DNA of 64,000 bases from Akebia trifoliata (lineage: Eukaryota; Streptophyta; Magnoliopsida; Ranunculales; Lardizabalaceae), in NCBI GenBank assembly GCA_017979445.1, contig CM030718.1, positions 16,780,760 through 16,844,759 of the forward strand. The letters run 5' to 3'. The position numbers and the translations under genes are program-made. The notes under the pieces were generated by a model that saw nothing but the letters and a program-made list of their open reading frames with translations, did no database searches and was not told where the DNA came from. Of this stretch, positions 10,575-21,474 are shown piece after piece. How positions within the stretch are numbered: the first letter of the stretch is position 1; every line of letters starts with the position of its first letter.

Positions 10575-10765
10575 GATGCCCTAATTTTTGCCTAGATCGC
10601 CTCTTCAGGTTTTCAATCTAGCGGGCTTTGCTCTTTTTTTTCTGATGATACCTTGATTTTTGCCTAGGTCGCCTTTTCAGGTTTTCAACCTAGCAGGCTT
10701 TCTTTTTTATGGTTATGCCCTAAATTTTGCCTAAGCCGCCTTTTTAGGTTTTCGACTTAGCGGGC
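10575..10765. repeat. Stem-loop module E (three tandem units)
   Basis: Units of about 70 bp share a TTTGCCTA..CGCC...CAGGTTTTC frame. Stem arms are CTAGAT 10592-10597 with ATCTAG 10616-10621, CTAGGT 10664-10669 with ACCTAG 10688-10693, and CTAAG 10731-10735 with CTTAG 10756-10760. The arms differ between units but stay complementary. Counterparts are at 41890-42090 and, with four units, at 46660-46880. Confidence 0.8.
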
Positions 10766-10967
10766 TTCTCTTTTTTTTTCTTGATGATCTTGTGTAACCA
10801 ATCGACAATTTCTCAGTTTCCTGCACCTTAACCGAGTCAATTAGCCTTCAGGAGGACTTAATAGGTGGGCTTAGGATATGGTTAGAAAGAAAAGGTATAA
10901 GGCTCAACTTCCCAAAATGCCCCTAGTTTGATATTCTCTCTTTTCTATCAATTATTTTGATTTTTTC

Positions 10968-11046
10968 TAAATGCCCCTAGTTTGGCATTCTTTTCTTTTT
11001 ATCAATTCTTCTGATTCTTTTTTCTAATGCCCTTAGTTTGGCATTC
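10968..11046. repeat. Stem-loop module F (AATGCC/GGCATT)
   Basis: Two hairpins with an 8-nt loop: AATGCC 10970-10975 with GGCATT 10984-10989, and AATGCC 11026-11031 with GGCATT 11040-11045. On the sense strand the loop plus arm reads CTAGGGGCATT, which resembles the PPT. Further PPT-like copies without a full stem are near 10084 and 10915. A 7-bp version lies at 47034-47055. Confidence 0.6.
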
Positions 11047-12209
11047 TTTTTTTTGAACATTTCAATAGTAGATTTCTCTTTTGGATGACACTTTCCTTAA
11101 GAGAATACATTTTTCTTTTAATGACCGGGCCTGAAGTAACTTCTCAGGTTGCCTACGTACCCCAAATATTTCTTCTTTTCCTTTTGGATCAGGTCAAAAC
11201 GTAGTTCATACTAAGATTCCCTCCCAAGGTTGGTCGGTATGGTTTTTAAAAAGAAGAGGCTACTGCTTTTATTTTTTCTTTTAAAAGGCTGCGAGGGGCT
11301 AAAGAAGGTTTTTTTTTTCTTTTTTGGGGTAAGATAGGAAAATGATTCGACCAAAGGAGGCCTCCTTTGGTGAATGAATGCTGCTTGACTTAGTCAAAGT
11401 TTCAGGAATTCGATATCTGAATTGCTCTGTCGAGCAAGGTCTTCTTTTGAGAATGAATATTCTTCAGTCTTCTTTTGTGAAATCGAGTATGATTGAGTTT
11501 TCTAACTCTAAAATTTCGAGAAAACTCTTTTATTCTCTTATGAATGAAAATTCTCCTCTTTTGAGTGAGAAACCTGGTAGATCCACTTGTAAGTCTTAGT
11601 GTCTTTGTCGATGCCTTCAGCTATATCATTTTTGATCAATAATCTTCGACTTTGAAGTTCACCCTTGACTATATGTCTTGATCTATATTTTTATGCGATC
11701 CATCTATATACTCTTATGAGACCATGCAAGAAATATTGTTGAATTTCTCAAGTAAGTTTACTATGCTCTCATGTTCTCCTGAGGATAATGTATCACCAAT
11801 TTGCACTTCTTGAGTGTACTCTTTAATTCCAATATTTATCAAATTTGATTAGTGAGCTTTAAGTCATTTCTCATGTTAGATTTCATGTTCACACCATTAT
11901 TGCACACATGATAATCAAAAGCTTCTTTATTAGAATAAAAAAGAACACAAACTGACAAACCTTACTAAAACCCAAAAATAAAGATGGCTAACTGAATTCA
12001 AAGACTGACGCAATTGAAGCTAAAAAAAACTAAGAAAACTTAAAAGATGACATCATTATGAATAGAGGGACACAAATCTAGAGTCTATGCCACTTCGGTT
12101 ATCTTCGATGGATGACTTGAACTTGCCTGCTTTTACTATCTCTTCATATTTTGATTCAAGCCTCTGTCATATGCGCGACAATCCGTTGCTTCAATAATTT
12201 CCCTGTTCT

Positions 12210-13667
12210 TCAGTTCTGTCGTTGCCTTAGGGTAGTTGTGCTCATTCTGACATGGAGCGAATGCACTGTTAAGACCCATGGGTGAATGAAGGAAACTGGA
12301 TCAATTGATTCGGGTTTGGATATGGATATTAGGTTCAGAGTAGGAGAGGGGTTGATTTTGAAAAGTAGGCAAAGGGTTAGTCTTAACATTGGGAGTAGTA
12401 GGAGTGGGTATGGTGACTTTTCCTTGCTCAATAAGGTCTTGGATAGCATGTCTGAGAGTAATACACCTGTCAAGAACATGACCAGGCATCTGATGGAATT
12501 CACAGAATTGCCCATTATCCATCTTGGAGGAAGAGGATTAGGCAAATGCTTAGGTTGTAAAGGCGTCAGCAATCCCCTTTTCATCAATTTTTGATAAGCA
12601 ACACTAAGGGACATTCCAAGATTGGCAAACTGTCTCCTAGGCTTAGTTTGTGAAGGTTGAGTAGCTTGAGGAGATAGTGCGAAGGAGGTGTTGGCCACTT
12701 GTAAGGAATTGACATTAGGCTTGAAATGTTTGGGTTTTGACTCAGACGAGTTACCAAAAAGTCCCGAAGAGTAGGCATCCTCAACTTGATTTCCAGCCTC
12801 AAGGAGGGATTGAAAAGTAGGAAGGTACTGAGGCATCAAGTACTTGGCATAATTTGGAGTGAGATTCCTGAGGATAATCTTAACTTGTTCCTTCTCTTGA
12901 GGTCGGTCCCACAGTTGAGCGGCTTTAGCTCTCCATCGAGCAATGAACTCAGTGAAAGTTTCCCCAGGTTTTTGTTTAGTAGTTTCTAAATCTCTTCTTG
13001 TGAGTTCAATATCCGTGTTGAATGAATATCGACCAATAAACTCTTTCATCAATTCATGCCATGTTCTTACCCGAGATGAGTCTAATGACATTAACCAGCG
13101 TAGTGCAGGACCTGTCAGGGTTCTTTGAAAAAGTTGAGCCATCTGTTCTTCACTTAGACCCTGAGATTGCATTATGCCGACATATACTTTTAAGTGAGTC
13201 CTAGGGCATCCAATACCGTCAAACTTCTCCATATCTGGCATTGTGAACTTTTCTGGTAGACGGACCGTGGGAAACAAGGTCATTGACCCTAATCCAAGAG
13301 TAAGATCCTCAGGGTCTTTGATGTTCTTCAAAGCAGTTTCAACTTGAGTTATTCGATGAGCTAGGACAGGGTCAACATGTAACTGATCATCTTCTTGGTT
13401 TTCAACGAGGTCAAACACATCCTGAGGTTCTATAGCTTTATCTTTTCCCTTTTCAATTTTCAGGGATTCAATTTGTGTTTGGACAGAGGCAATAATCTGG
13501 GCTTGAAAAGATTCTAAAATCTGACGGAGCGCAGCTTCATCCATGATACTCGTTTCTTCTTGTGGCAATGACTGACTACTTGGCAATGGTACTCTAGAAA
13601 GACGACTCTTTTCACGTACCCAAAGTGGTACAGATGGAGGTTTAGAACATTTAGGACCAATTATCAC
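12210..13667 (-). pseudogene. gag: gag of Ogre/Tat-like element (frameshifted)
   Basis: A 485-residue open frame. Residues 1-40 are unrecognised; a likely alternative start is the Met of MDEAALRQ near residue 42. Residues about 150-310 are a plant retrotransposon Gag capsid domain (EKFDG..CPRTHLKVY, FQRTLTGPALRWLMSL, TWHELMKEF, ETFTEFIARWRAKA). This form is typical of Ogre/Tat. The zinc knuckle Cys-x2-His-x4-His-x4-Cys is present at 12463-12504 but in another frame. Comparison with 54268-55689 suggests a one-base loss near 12525 and a compensating gain near 12345, so the long frame reads through the knuckle in the wrong phase. Gag forms the virus-like particle in the cytoplasm. The capsid part could still be made; a working nucleocapsid could not. 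Confidence 0.85.
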
Positions 13668-14104
13668 CTGATTGGAAGTAAACCAAGGTTAATCATTGAC
13701 TCTAAAGGCTTGACTCTTAACCACATGATTAAAGTTTTGACATAAAATAGCCCAAGTCTGACGGAAAATCGAATCCAAATGCACCATAAGTCTATAGTGA
13801 CCAAGAAAGTGAGAAAGATTAGATGTGGGTCTACCCCTAATTGGGATTGAACCTTTGATTAGACAAATTAATTTGATCCTAAGATCGAATCTTTCTAGAT
13901 AAAATGGTCTGGATCTTTAAAAGTGAAACCAATTAGTCCAACTGATTTGGTATCGATCAGTTTGATCCATTTGTCCATTGGGCCAACCAGTTTAAGTGGT
14001 TCAAATTAATCAGTACATTTCACCGATTGGGTAGGACCGATATTGCGGGTTTTGTTTGATTATTCTGGATCGGTCTGCCCACCTACCTATTGGTTGGATT
14101 GAAT
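13668..14104 (-). other. Leader between gag and the conserved block
   Basis: No open frame of note. The sequence is closely matched at 55690-56115 in the sister gag-type element, and it has repeated runs related to CCAATTAGTCCAACTGATTTGG. I see no recognisable splice or promoter signal that can be supported. Confidence 0.45.
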
Positions 14105-14880
14105 AAAGCAACCCGGGAATACCCATAGTCAGTTCGGGTCGTGACCTATAGGAAGGCTTCTAGACTCTAGGTTTACTACGTGCAATGCATTTTTATCTAG
14201 CCACCCTTGCCCAAGCACACCTATATACCTCTCGATACGTGGTGACTTGGTTTGATATACCGTATAGGTGATAATCTAAAACCTCAACTCACTTCTCTAA
14301 AGCCAAAAATAGCCAGTTTGATCTCCAGTTGAGAGGTGGCGCACAATGCTGAGCAAGGGCCCACTTAAATACCTCTCGTCTAGAATAGACGTAGTCTATC
14401 CCCCTCGTACAGTAGGGTACAGCGGGGCAAGATCTTGCTTAGGCACCGGTTTTGACCAAGAAGTGCAGTTGATATACTTAGATTACCTTTTATACCTACG
14501 GGTACGAGTCAAGAGTTGTAGCTTTCATAAATGGTTTGGCATCCCACGAGGGGACCGACCACGTACTAGTACTACGTTGGCAATCGGGACATGTGACTGT
14601 GTGGCTTACAATAGGACAAAGGCTCAGGTCACTCCAGCATGGGTGCATCAATATGTCTCTCAGAATCCCTGATCAGACGGTATTGATGCCCCAGTTCGAT
14701 ATACCCTAAGGTACGTGACTGGAGTTGTGGGTTTCATGAATGACGTCGCATCTCCGAAGAGAGGCCACGCACTAGTGCCACGTTGGCTAAATGGGACGTG
14801 TAAGTGAGTAAAGCGGTAAACGTGCATGTGGTGTGTGCAAAGTAGGGTGGGGTGTGCCCGGGGCCTTTTCAAACAAATGG
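14105..14880 (-). other. Conserved leader block of the Ogre-like family
   Basis: Same block as 1915-2695. The two internal units carry GTACTAGTAC (14563-14572) and GCACTAGTGC (14769-14778), 206 bp apart. Both are perfect 10-bp palindromes differing by compensated changes. A 108-residue plus-strand frame (14346-14672) is antisense to the element; its counterparts are shifted or cut short in other copies, so I do not call it a gene. Confidence 0.7.
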
Positions 14881-17092
14881 GCCCATGGCCTAATCAAACC
14901 AATCATTATAACATGAATTATATGGATATTTAACATGAACACAATTCCAATCACATAAACATTTAATCATGATCAACATTATGACCAACATCAAACATGC
15001 ATTCCCATGATATTATGGCATATTAAATAGGCAATTATCATGAATTAATAATATGGTCTGAATCATTGAAATAAACTCATGGTTCCCAGTCTCCAAAGTT
15101 TATATAGTCCAATCAAGATTATTTTGGGTGACCCTAAGCAAAATGAGGTTCCAAATAATATTGTACTAAGGATGGGATGATAATTGTTGAAATAATAAGC
15201 CATGATCATCCTTAAACAAATTGAAAGAGAAAAGAAATTATATTGTTTTTTCAAAGATTTTTTTATTAATTCAATCAAATATTGTACTAAGAATGGGATG
15301 GGGACTTTTCTTTAGAATCAAATAACCCTCTTTTTTTTTTTATAAAAAAGAAAAGCAAAAATAAAATTCTAAAATCTAGAAGGCCAATGCATCAAAACTT
15401 TTTATTTGATAATCCAAATGAGCCCAACAATATTAAGTAAGATGTAATATCTTACTTAGTGAGTTATGATAGCATAGCTCATTAAAAATGTTTCAACTCA
15501 AATTTTTTCCTTACTGTTTGTCAAGGGCACACACCCAATTTTTATCATGCTGCCCCCAACATGTTGCCAGCTCAACACCTCAATTATTTTTTTATTTTTT
15601 TATGTAGATGTTGCTGCTACAAGTATGACTCAAAACTCATGATCAAATTACAACACACAGCACACAATTTCACAACTCATGACTCACAATTTTTTTTATA
15701 TGTGCTTGCCAACAACACAAATAATTACCTTTTATATATAGTGCTGGCAGCAACGCCATTCACACGTGCACACTTCAACACACTCTCTCCTTTCTCTCTG
15801 TATCTATAAAACCAAACCAAGTTTTCCCTTTTTTTCCTAAAAAATTAATTAAGTAAATAAATCATCTACCAAAAACCGAAGCTAAAAAAACAAAAACAAA
15901 CTCCTCATGCCACGGTCTCTACGAATTCCATAAACCAAGATTTCCATTTTCCTCCATTACCGATTCAATAATTCCGATATTTTCTCGCGTTGCAAGTTTG
16001 ATTAAATACATGAGACAGTAGAATTCTTGATTCAAATCGAAAACCAACTTTGATTTTCCAAAAGAAACCAACACAAATTAAAAAAAATCGATTAAGATCT
16101 ACTAATTATCAAAAATCAGCAACTTCTGAAATTATCTTCGTTTTGGTCATTGTGGGCCATATTGAGAATTGATGTTTCGATCATGGAGAAACAATGTTTT
16201 TTTTTCTTGAACAGAAGTTTGGATTTCGGTTTGAACCATGTGAGACAGGGAGATATGAAGGTGAGAGAGAGAGAGAGAGAAAGAGAGATGGAGAGAGAGA
16301 GAGAGACGTTTCTCTCTCTCTTTGCTGATTTTCGTTTTTTCTGTTGGGGAAGGAGATAAAAACAGCAGAAACAAAATTCTGCTAATGGCACACCACACGG
16401 AAAAAAAAAAACAATTTTTGCAATTTTTTTATTTTATTTTTTTTTCTTGGAATTCTCTCCTCGTCATGAACAACATTAAAAAAGACACTTTTTCTATTTC
16501 TTAATGCATCATTCACAAATAATTTGTTTTTCACCAATAACCACTTATGCTTAGTAACATGCCAAAAATCATCCAAAATTTTTTTTTTCCTTTTTTTTAT
16601 TATAAAAGAATATCATAACTCTCATCCCAACCACCATCATTCCATCCTCAATTTATGTCAATTGAATCTTTCATTACTTAGGGTCATCCCAAATGACCTT
16701 AGATTGAATCAAAAAGAAAAATTATGCCAAATCCGAAATATCCAAAATTGAACCAAAGGGTATTAATAAAGGATAATACCAAAAAAAAAAAAAATAATAA
16801 AATCCAAATAACAAATGAGTCAACACCCATTATTTTAGACCATTACCGTCTTGAAATCCTGCATGATTCTAAGGTCATTCCGAATAACCCTTGATGATCC
16901 ATAAAAAATGTCAAAACAAAATATTCAACATCCAAACCAATGCTCAATAATTGAACAAAAACTAATGATAAAAAATAAATAAAATAAACAACTAAACAAA
17001 TAACTAAAAATAAAATAAAATAATTATAAAAAAAAACTAGGTCCTACTGGCAATGTTTCCCATACTTGGGGCTTTTCAAGTCTGATCCTCAA
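14881..17092 (-). other. Variable leader of the 6811-18910 element
   Basis: AT-rich and not coding by any clear criterion. It contains a GAGA-rich run at 16262-16305 followed by TCTCTCTCTC, which can fold back on it; a similar arrangement is at 58395-58450. The last 450 bp before the PBS (about 16640-17090) are conserved with other copies and appear inverted at 39204-39480. Confidence 0.55.
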
Positions 17093-17112
17093 TGTCCCCA
17101 GCGGAGTCGCCA
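17093..17112 (-). promoter_or_regulatory. Primer-binding site (PBS)
   Basis: The minus strand reads TGGCGACTCCGCTGGGGACA, one base after the end of the 5' LTR. Ten bases of it (TGGCGACTCC) recur inside the LTR about 67 bp upstream in element orientation. The site is intact, unlike those at 52303-52322 and 59149-59168. Confidence 0.88.
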
Positions 17113-17113
17113 C

Positions 17114-18910
17114 TGAAAGTGCCCTCGATCCGCGGGGTGCGCGGATCCGCTTTTGACCCTTGAGGTTTGGGAGTCGCCACCTAGTTATTACGGTCTAGGA
17201 ACCGATCAATGACTCTAAACGGATAGAAACTAATCTAAAACCAAGAAAACTGAATTCGGGGATCATGTTACGGGATTGGAAGGTGTTAGGCACCAATCCC
17301 GCCCGGCCAAAGCCGGTCTCTACTAAATTCCCAAGTAAATTACATTGCTAAAACCTAGATAAAAATAAATAAAAAAAATACCTTTCCAATGCAAGAACTT
17401 TATTCCCTCAGATCTGACAAAAAAGAGCTCCTTGTACCGTGCTCCCTTGCTTCGTTCTGTTTCCGGATTTGACTTCGGATCTCCGAGGCAAGGTATCTCC
17501 TTGTTTTTGAATCTAAACTCTTCAAGTTCGTTGAGGATTTGAGAGTGTTTTTAGAAGGCTTTTGGGTATTTTCTAGACTAAAATTGAAGGAGGGATGTTA
17601 GCTAAGGAGTTGGGGCTCCAAAACTAGGGTTTATGGGGGGCTAGGGGAGCTTCTAGACCTACTTCTTTTAGGGTTTATGAGTTGATACGAAAATAGGGTA
17701 TGAGCACCTCTATTTATAGATATTTTTTAGGGTTGATTTGGATAGAGTTAGTGTTTAATTAGAGATCTTTTAATTAGAGTTGTGTTTTAATTTGACTTAT
17801 TTTAGGTAGAATTGTGTTTTAATTAGAATTGTTTTAGGTAGAATTGTGTTTTAATTCAAATTGTTTTAGGTAGAATTGTGTTTTAATTCAAATTATTTTA
17901 GGTAGAATTATTTTTAAGTTAGAACTCTATTAGATAGAGTTATTATTTAATTAGAATTCTATTATGACTTTTGGTCTTATTTGATTGACTTTTAATGTTT
18001 TGACTTTAGTCTTAATTGATTGACTTTAAGTATCTTGACTTAGTCTTGCTTAATTGACTTTAATTTGACTTCAGTCTCACTTGATTGACTTTAATACCTT
18101 GACCTTAGTCTTGCTTGATTTACTTTGATTTTTGGAGAACCCTCTTCCATTATTTCTTTAATTCTTTGGACCCCCAAATGGAGGGGTCCTTAAAGAAATA
18201 TCCCACGAACCCTCAACGATTTTGCCTGAGAGCCCGATTAATCGATTTTTTAGGTTCAAATTTTTAAATTAATTTTATTAATGTTTAAATTTAATTATTT
18301 AATGTTTTATTTATTAATTTCGAATTTTTTAATTATGAAAATTGTGAAATTACCGTTTTGCCCCCGGTGAGGACTTTTCACGTTTTAAGTCAGTTTTTAA
18401 TGTTCCAGGATGTTTTAGAATCAGTTTTTCGTAAGGAATTCAATGAGAATGTTGGTTTGTGTCATTTATGAAAATTTTTTGTGTGAAATGGTTGTGAACT
18501 TTATGAGGGGCATTTTCGTAATTTTGTCAAATTCTGTTAAAATTGGCGAAATGATTTATTTGGTTTTGATTTGTTATTTTATGTGTTCGAATGTGTTTTC
18601 CTAAGCGTAACGTAGGCTCTAAGGTTGTTTTGAGGTTAGGGGTATTTTGGTAATTTGTTCAATTTTTAGTGATTTTTATCGTGAAGCTTCTTTTTGGTCT
18701 GCAAGATGATGATTTCTATGTTTCTGGGGTTGTGTTTTCCTAGCGTAGCATGGTTTCTAAGGTTTTTTCAGTTCGAGATACCTCATCCGGATTTCTGAAA
18801 CATATCTGGTAACAAAATAAAGCAACGGAATACACATCCATCATTGGGAATCATTGCGATCGAGTTGACGAGTTGATTAATCAGGCGAGTGCAAAAATGG
18901 GGTGTCTACA
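17114..18910 (-). repeat. 5' LTR of the 6811-18910 element
   Basis: 1797 bp, nearly identical to 6811-8609. TATAAATA on the minus strand at 17711-17718 is the likely promoter of the element RNA. The LTR hairpin GGGATTGG/CCAATCCC is at 17272-17279 with 17293-17300. Most differences from the partner LTR are G/A or C/T, as expected from deamination of methylated DNA, plus homopolymer indels. Confidence 0.95.
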
Positions 18911-18990
18911 ACCACACCCGTGCCGCCATTCAATTGGAAGATAAGAGAGCACGTAGTGGAACGATGAAGTTGAGTTGTCAGAGATAATCA
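18911..18990 (+). repeat. Continuation of the interrupted gypsy-type LTR
   Basis: After the target duplication ACCAC, the sequence ACCCGTGCCGCCATTC continues the U5-like sequence that ends at 6810 (GTTTTGGCATGTACCAC). The two parts therefore belong to one older LTR. Its true right end and PBS could not be placed. Confidence 0.45.
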
Positions 18991-19662
18991 GAAAATCACC
19001 TTTACAAAACAGTATACAGAGATTCATGGCATACCCCCTAATAAAAAATTTGAAATTCAAAAGAAAGCAAATGAACTCCAAAGTATGGACTTGAAATTAA
19101 ATTAGACAACTTTGAAAGATAAGTTAACTAAAAGCCGAAATTATTTGAAAAAATAAAAAATTCTAAAACATAAAAATATGAAACTTAGAACAACAAAGCT
19201 GCAAACAAAGCTATTCTAACTTACTAGATCTTTGTGAACTCTTTTGACAATAAGCTCCAATAATGATACGGCATATCTCATTCATCTTAATACAATACAT
19301 CTAAAATCTCAAACATAAAAGTAGAATGCAATTTAATAAACAATTGGAAAACGAATATACGGTTAAATGTTCCTAAACAATGTATTGATATTGTGACTAT
19401 AGGTGGCCTAGTACTTGTCACAAGGGATGCTTTTAAACAATACTTAGAGGAGACTGGTTCTAAAAATAAATAAAAAAATTATGGTTGAAGTAGTAAAGTA
19501 TTATTATTTAAATCTATGATATTTTTATGGAGAAAACAATGGTGCAATTCCAAGTGGTCTGATATAATATTATGTCGTTGTCTGTGTAGAGTTCTGATTG
19601 ATAGGCACAATTAAGTTAGAAATTAATGTAAACAAGGGACTTAAGAGGGAAAAAAAATCTTT
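18991..19662. other. No recognised feature
   Basis: AT-rich sequence with no convincing open frame, repeat or RNA gene. It may include internal sequence of the interrupted gypsy-type element, but no domain is visible. Confidence 0.3.
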
Positions 19663-19670
19663 GGTAGACC

Positions 19671-19956
19671 CATAGTTTTAAATTTGTCAAGTCAATTGGA
19701 AACTTGGCCAGGTTAACTCAACTCAATTGCGTTTTGAGATGAATTGGCTTCAAATCTAGATGGGGCAAATTAGTCAAATCGACGCCAAAAATCACTGTGA
19801 ACTCGAACTAGTTATTTGGCCATGTACGAAATTTTTATGGAGAACAAATTTTTTAATTATTTTAATATTTTTAAATATATTTTTTTTAACTTGACTCAAA
19901 TCCTCAAATCCTTAGACATTACAGACAAGTCAAATTTTTTGAGTTTTAAAACTATG
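19671..19956. mobile_element. Small inverted-repeat element (MITE, hAT-like)
   Basis: 286 bp with termini CATAGTTTTAAA... and ...TTTAAAACTATG. It is flanked by similar 8-mers, GGTAGACC (19663-19670) and GTTAGACC (19957-19964), differing at one base. An 8-bp duplication would suit a hAT-derived MITE. It has no coding capacity. Confidence 0.6.
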
Positions 19957-19964
19957 GTTAGACC

Positions 19965-21175
19965 TACACATCAAAGATTAATCTGATGGGTAAGTTCAAA
20001 CATTTATACCATAAGTGGTATGGTATGCTGACTAGTTGACGGGCTTTTAAGTGCGGTCTGATTTGTACCACTGGATTAAAGGTGTTTTAAGGTTGGGATG
20101 ATAAAAAGTTTCTGCCTGCATATTAGCACTGTGTAGATAAATCTTAACGTTTTACTATTAGGAGGTTACAGGGCAGACATATCCTATATTGACTTATTGA
20201 CATTTGCCTTAGCATTAATCACTAATTGAAAGAGATCACCCTCCTCAATCTTATCCTGGATGACTTGCCTTAGTCATTAACAATCATTGATATGGGGTGG
20301 CGATTTTCCTATTATACACATCTTCCTCATCTGCCACTCATCAAATTTATATAAATAATCAAAATAATGGATCTTTTTCAATATGCTTCAAAATCATAGG
20401 ATGGTACCGACATGTAAATTCTGACTCCTATCCCACTCATAGCGAGATATTTCAATCTTTATTTTAGTTTTTCGAAGGTCAGGATTTCAAGTTCTTTCAT
20501 AGGGTATCGGCTTCGGACACATAAAAATATGTTAAAATATTAGAATCTAACACCACCTATATTTCTAATTTAACCAAAGAGAATGTTACTCTAGCATTCT
20601 GACCAATATCCAAAAGTTCAATGATGTTTTTTGGAAAATCAAAAGCTATGAATAAAACAATCAATTAAATCAATGATCAACAAATCAAATGGTGATTTAT
20701 TGATTAATCTCCCCCAAAGGGCTTCAAGTGTTTTATTTTCTTCAAATCTTCCCAACAACGATCATATCTCTACCTCTCTCTATCTACCCTATCTATGATC
20801 TTCTTCTATTTTGCATTCCAATGTTTTGATATTTCAAAAAACCTTATTTTTCCCTAAAATATCATCATCTTCAACCTTCTCTTTTATTTCTAGACTAAGA
20901 ACGACCTTGATTTTTTTTTTTTTTCCATAAAATTCCAATGCCTCCATGCAATCTAGGGTACAATTCTTATCCTTTAACCTTAAGATTCTATCTTTTTCAA
21001 CCTATTGATCGATTTTTCTAAAGAAACAAAAAAAAAAAAGAATAATCATTTGTATAATACCAAAATTTTCCCAAATCTTTTAATTTTTTTTTGAAATTCC
21101 TTGGATTTATTCAAGGGAAAAATTACCATTTCGTGAGTTGAATATGATGAAATTTTGATTCTGACTCACTCTTTA
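19965..21175. other. No recognised gene
   Basis: AT-rich low-copy DNA. A small hairpin ATACCA/TGGTAT lies near 20008. No open frame above background, no tRNA-like fold and no family similarity could be supported. Confidence 0.3.
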
Positions 21176-21179
21176 TTTT

Positions 21180-21425
21180 AATTCCCAAAACATGAAAAGC
21201 GAGATCGCAAACTTTTCAAAGTGATGATCTCACTGATATAAAATAGCGAGATCACTTTTAATTATTTTTTTTTCCAAAATGACAATCTCATTAGTTTATA
21301 TAGTGACGATCTCACTAAAAGGCAATGAACTAGTGAGATCGTCACTTTTATAAACAACAAGATTGTCACTTTTCAAATATATATCAACAATCTCGCTACT
21401 TTATATCAGCAAGATCGTCATTGCG
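21180..21425. repeat. Cluster of GAGATC inverted repeats
   Basis: Seven or so copies of variants of AGTGA(CG)GATCTCACT in both orientations. The best is a perfect 16-bp inverted repeat, AGTGACGATCTCACTA at 21302-21317 with its complement at 21331-21346 and a 13-nt loop. The cluster abuts the dispersed repeat that starts near 21475. Confidence 0.7.
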
Positions 21426-21474
21426 AAAAACCTATGATCTCATACTTTATGTTTTGGAAATTTTGGATAGAAAA

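Larger units (their letters stand above)
9906..12209 (-). other. 3' untranslated-type region without recognised gene
   Basis: Lies between gag and the tandem arrays. It contains the module E array (10575-10765), the AATGCC/GGCATT hairpins (10970-11045) and a conserved stretch CCTGAAGTAACTTCTCAGG followed by TTGCCTACGTACCCC (11128-11165; also near 42445 and 47192). Several T-rich runs are present. Short open frames on both strands (for example 11378-11599) show no family similarity I recognise. No pol domain is detectable. Confidence 0.6.
6811..18910 (-). mobile_element. Complete gag-only Ogre/Tat-like LTR retrotransposon (12.1 kb)
   Basis: Both LTRs (6811-8609 and 17114-18910), the polypurine tract next to the left LTR, the PBS next to the right LTR and the 5-bp target duplication ACCAC (6806-6810 and 18911-18915) are all present. 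Internal order in the sense direction (right to left): PBS, variable leader, conserved leader block, gag, unrecognised sequence, hairpin-rich 3' region, PPT. No protease, reverse transcriptase, RNase H or integrase was found, so it is non-autonomous and resembles the TR-GAG class, though larger. The LTRs differ by roughly a dozen substitutions and a few indels by eye, mostly transitions, pointing to a recent insertion (a few hundred thousand years under the commonly used grass rate of 1.3e-8). Confidence 0.93.

Noticed and set aside
14346..14672. 108-residue plus-strand frame with counterparts at 49798-50139 and 56353-56589
   Set aside because: Antisense to the element. It is shifted by a one-base loss in the 2160-2500 copy and truncated in the 56353 copy, so DNA conservation, not protein, explains it.
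16116..16504. Several overlapping frames on both strands near the GAGA run
   Set aside because: Driven by the dinucleotide repeat and A/T runs; no conserved protein.
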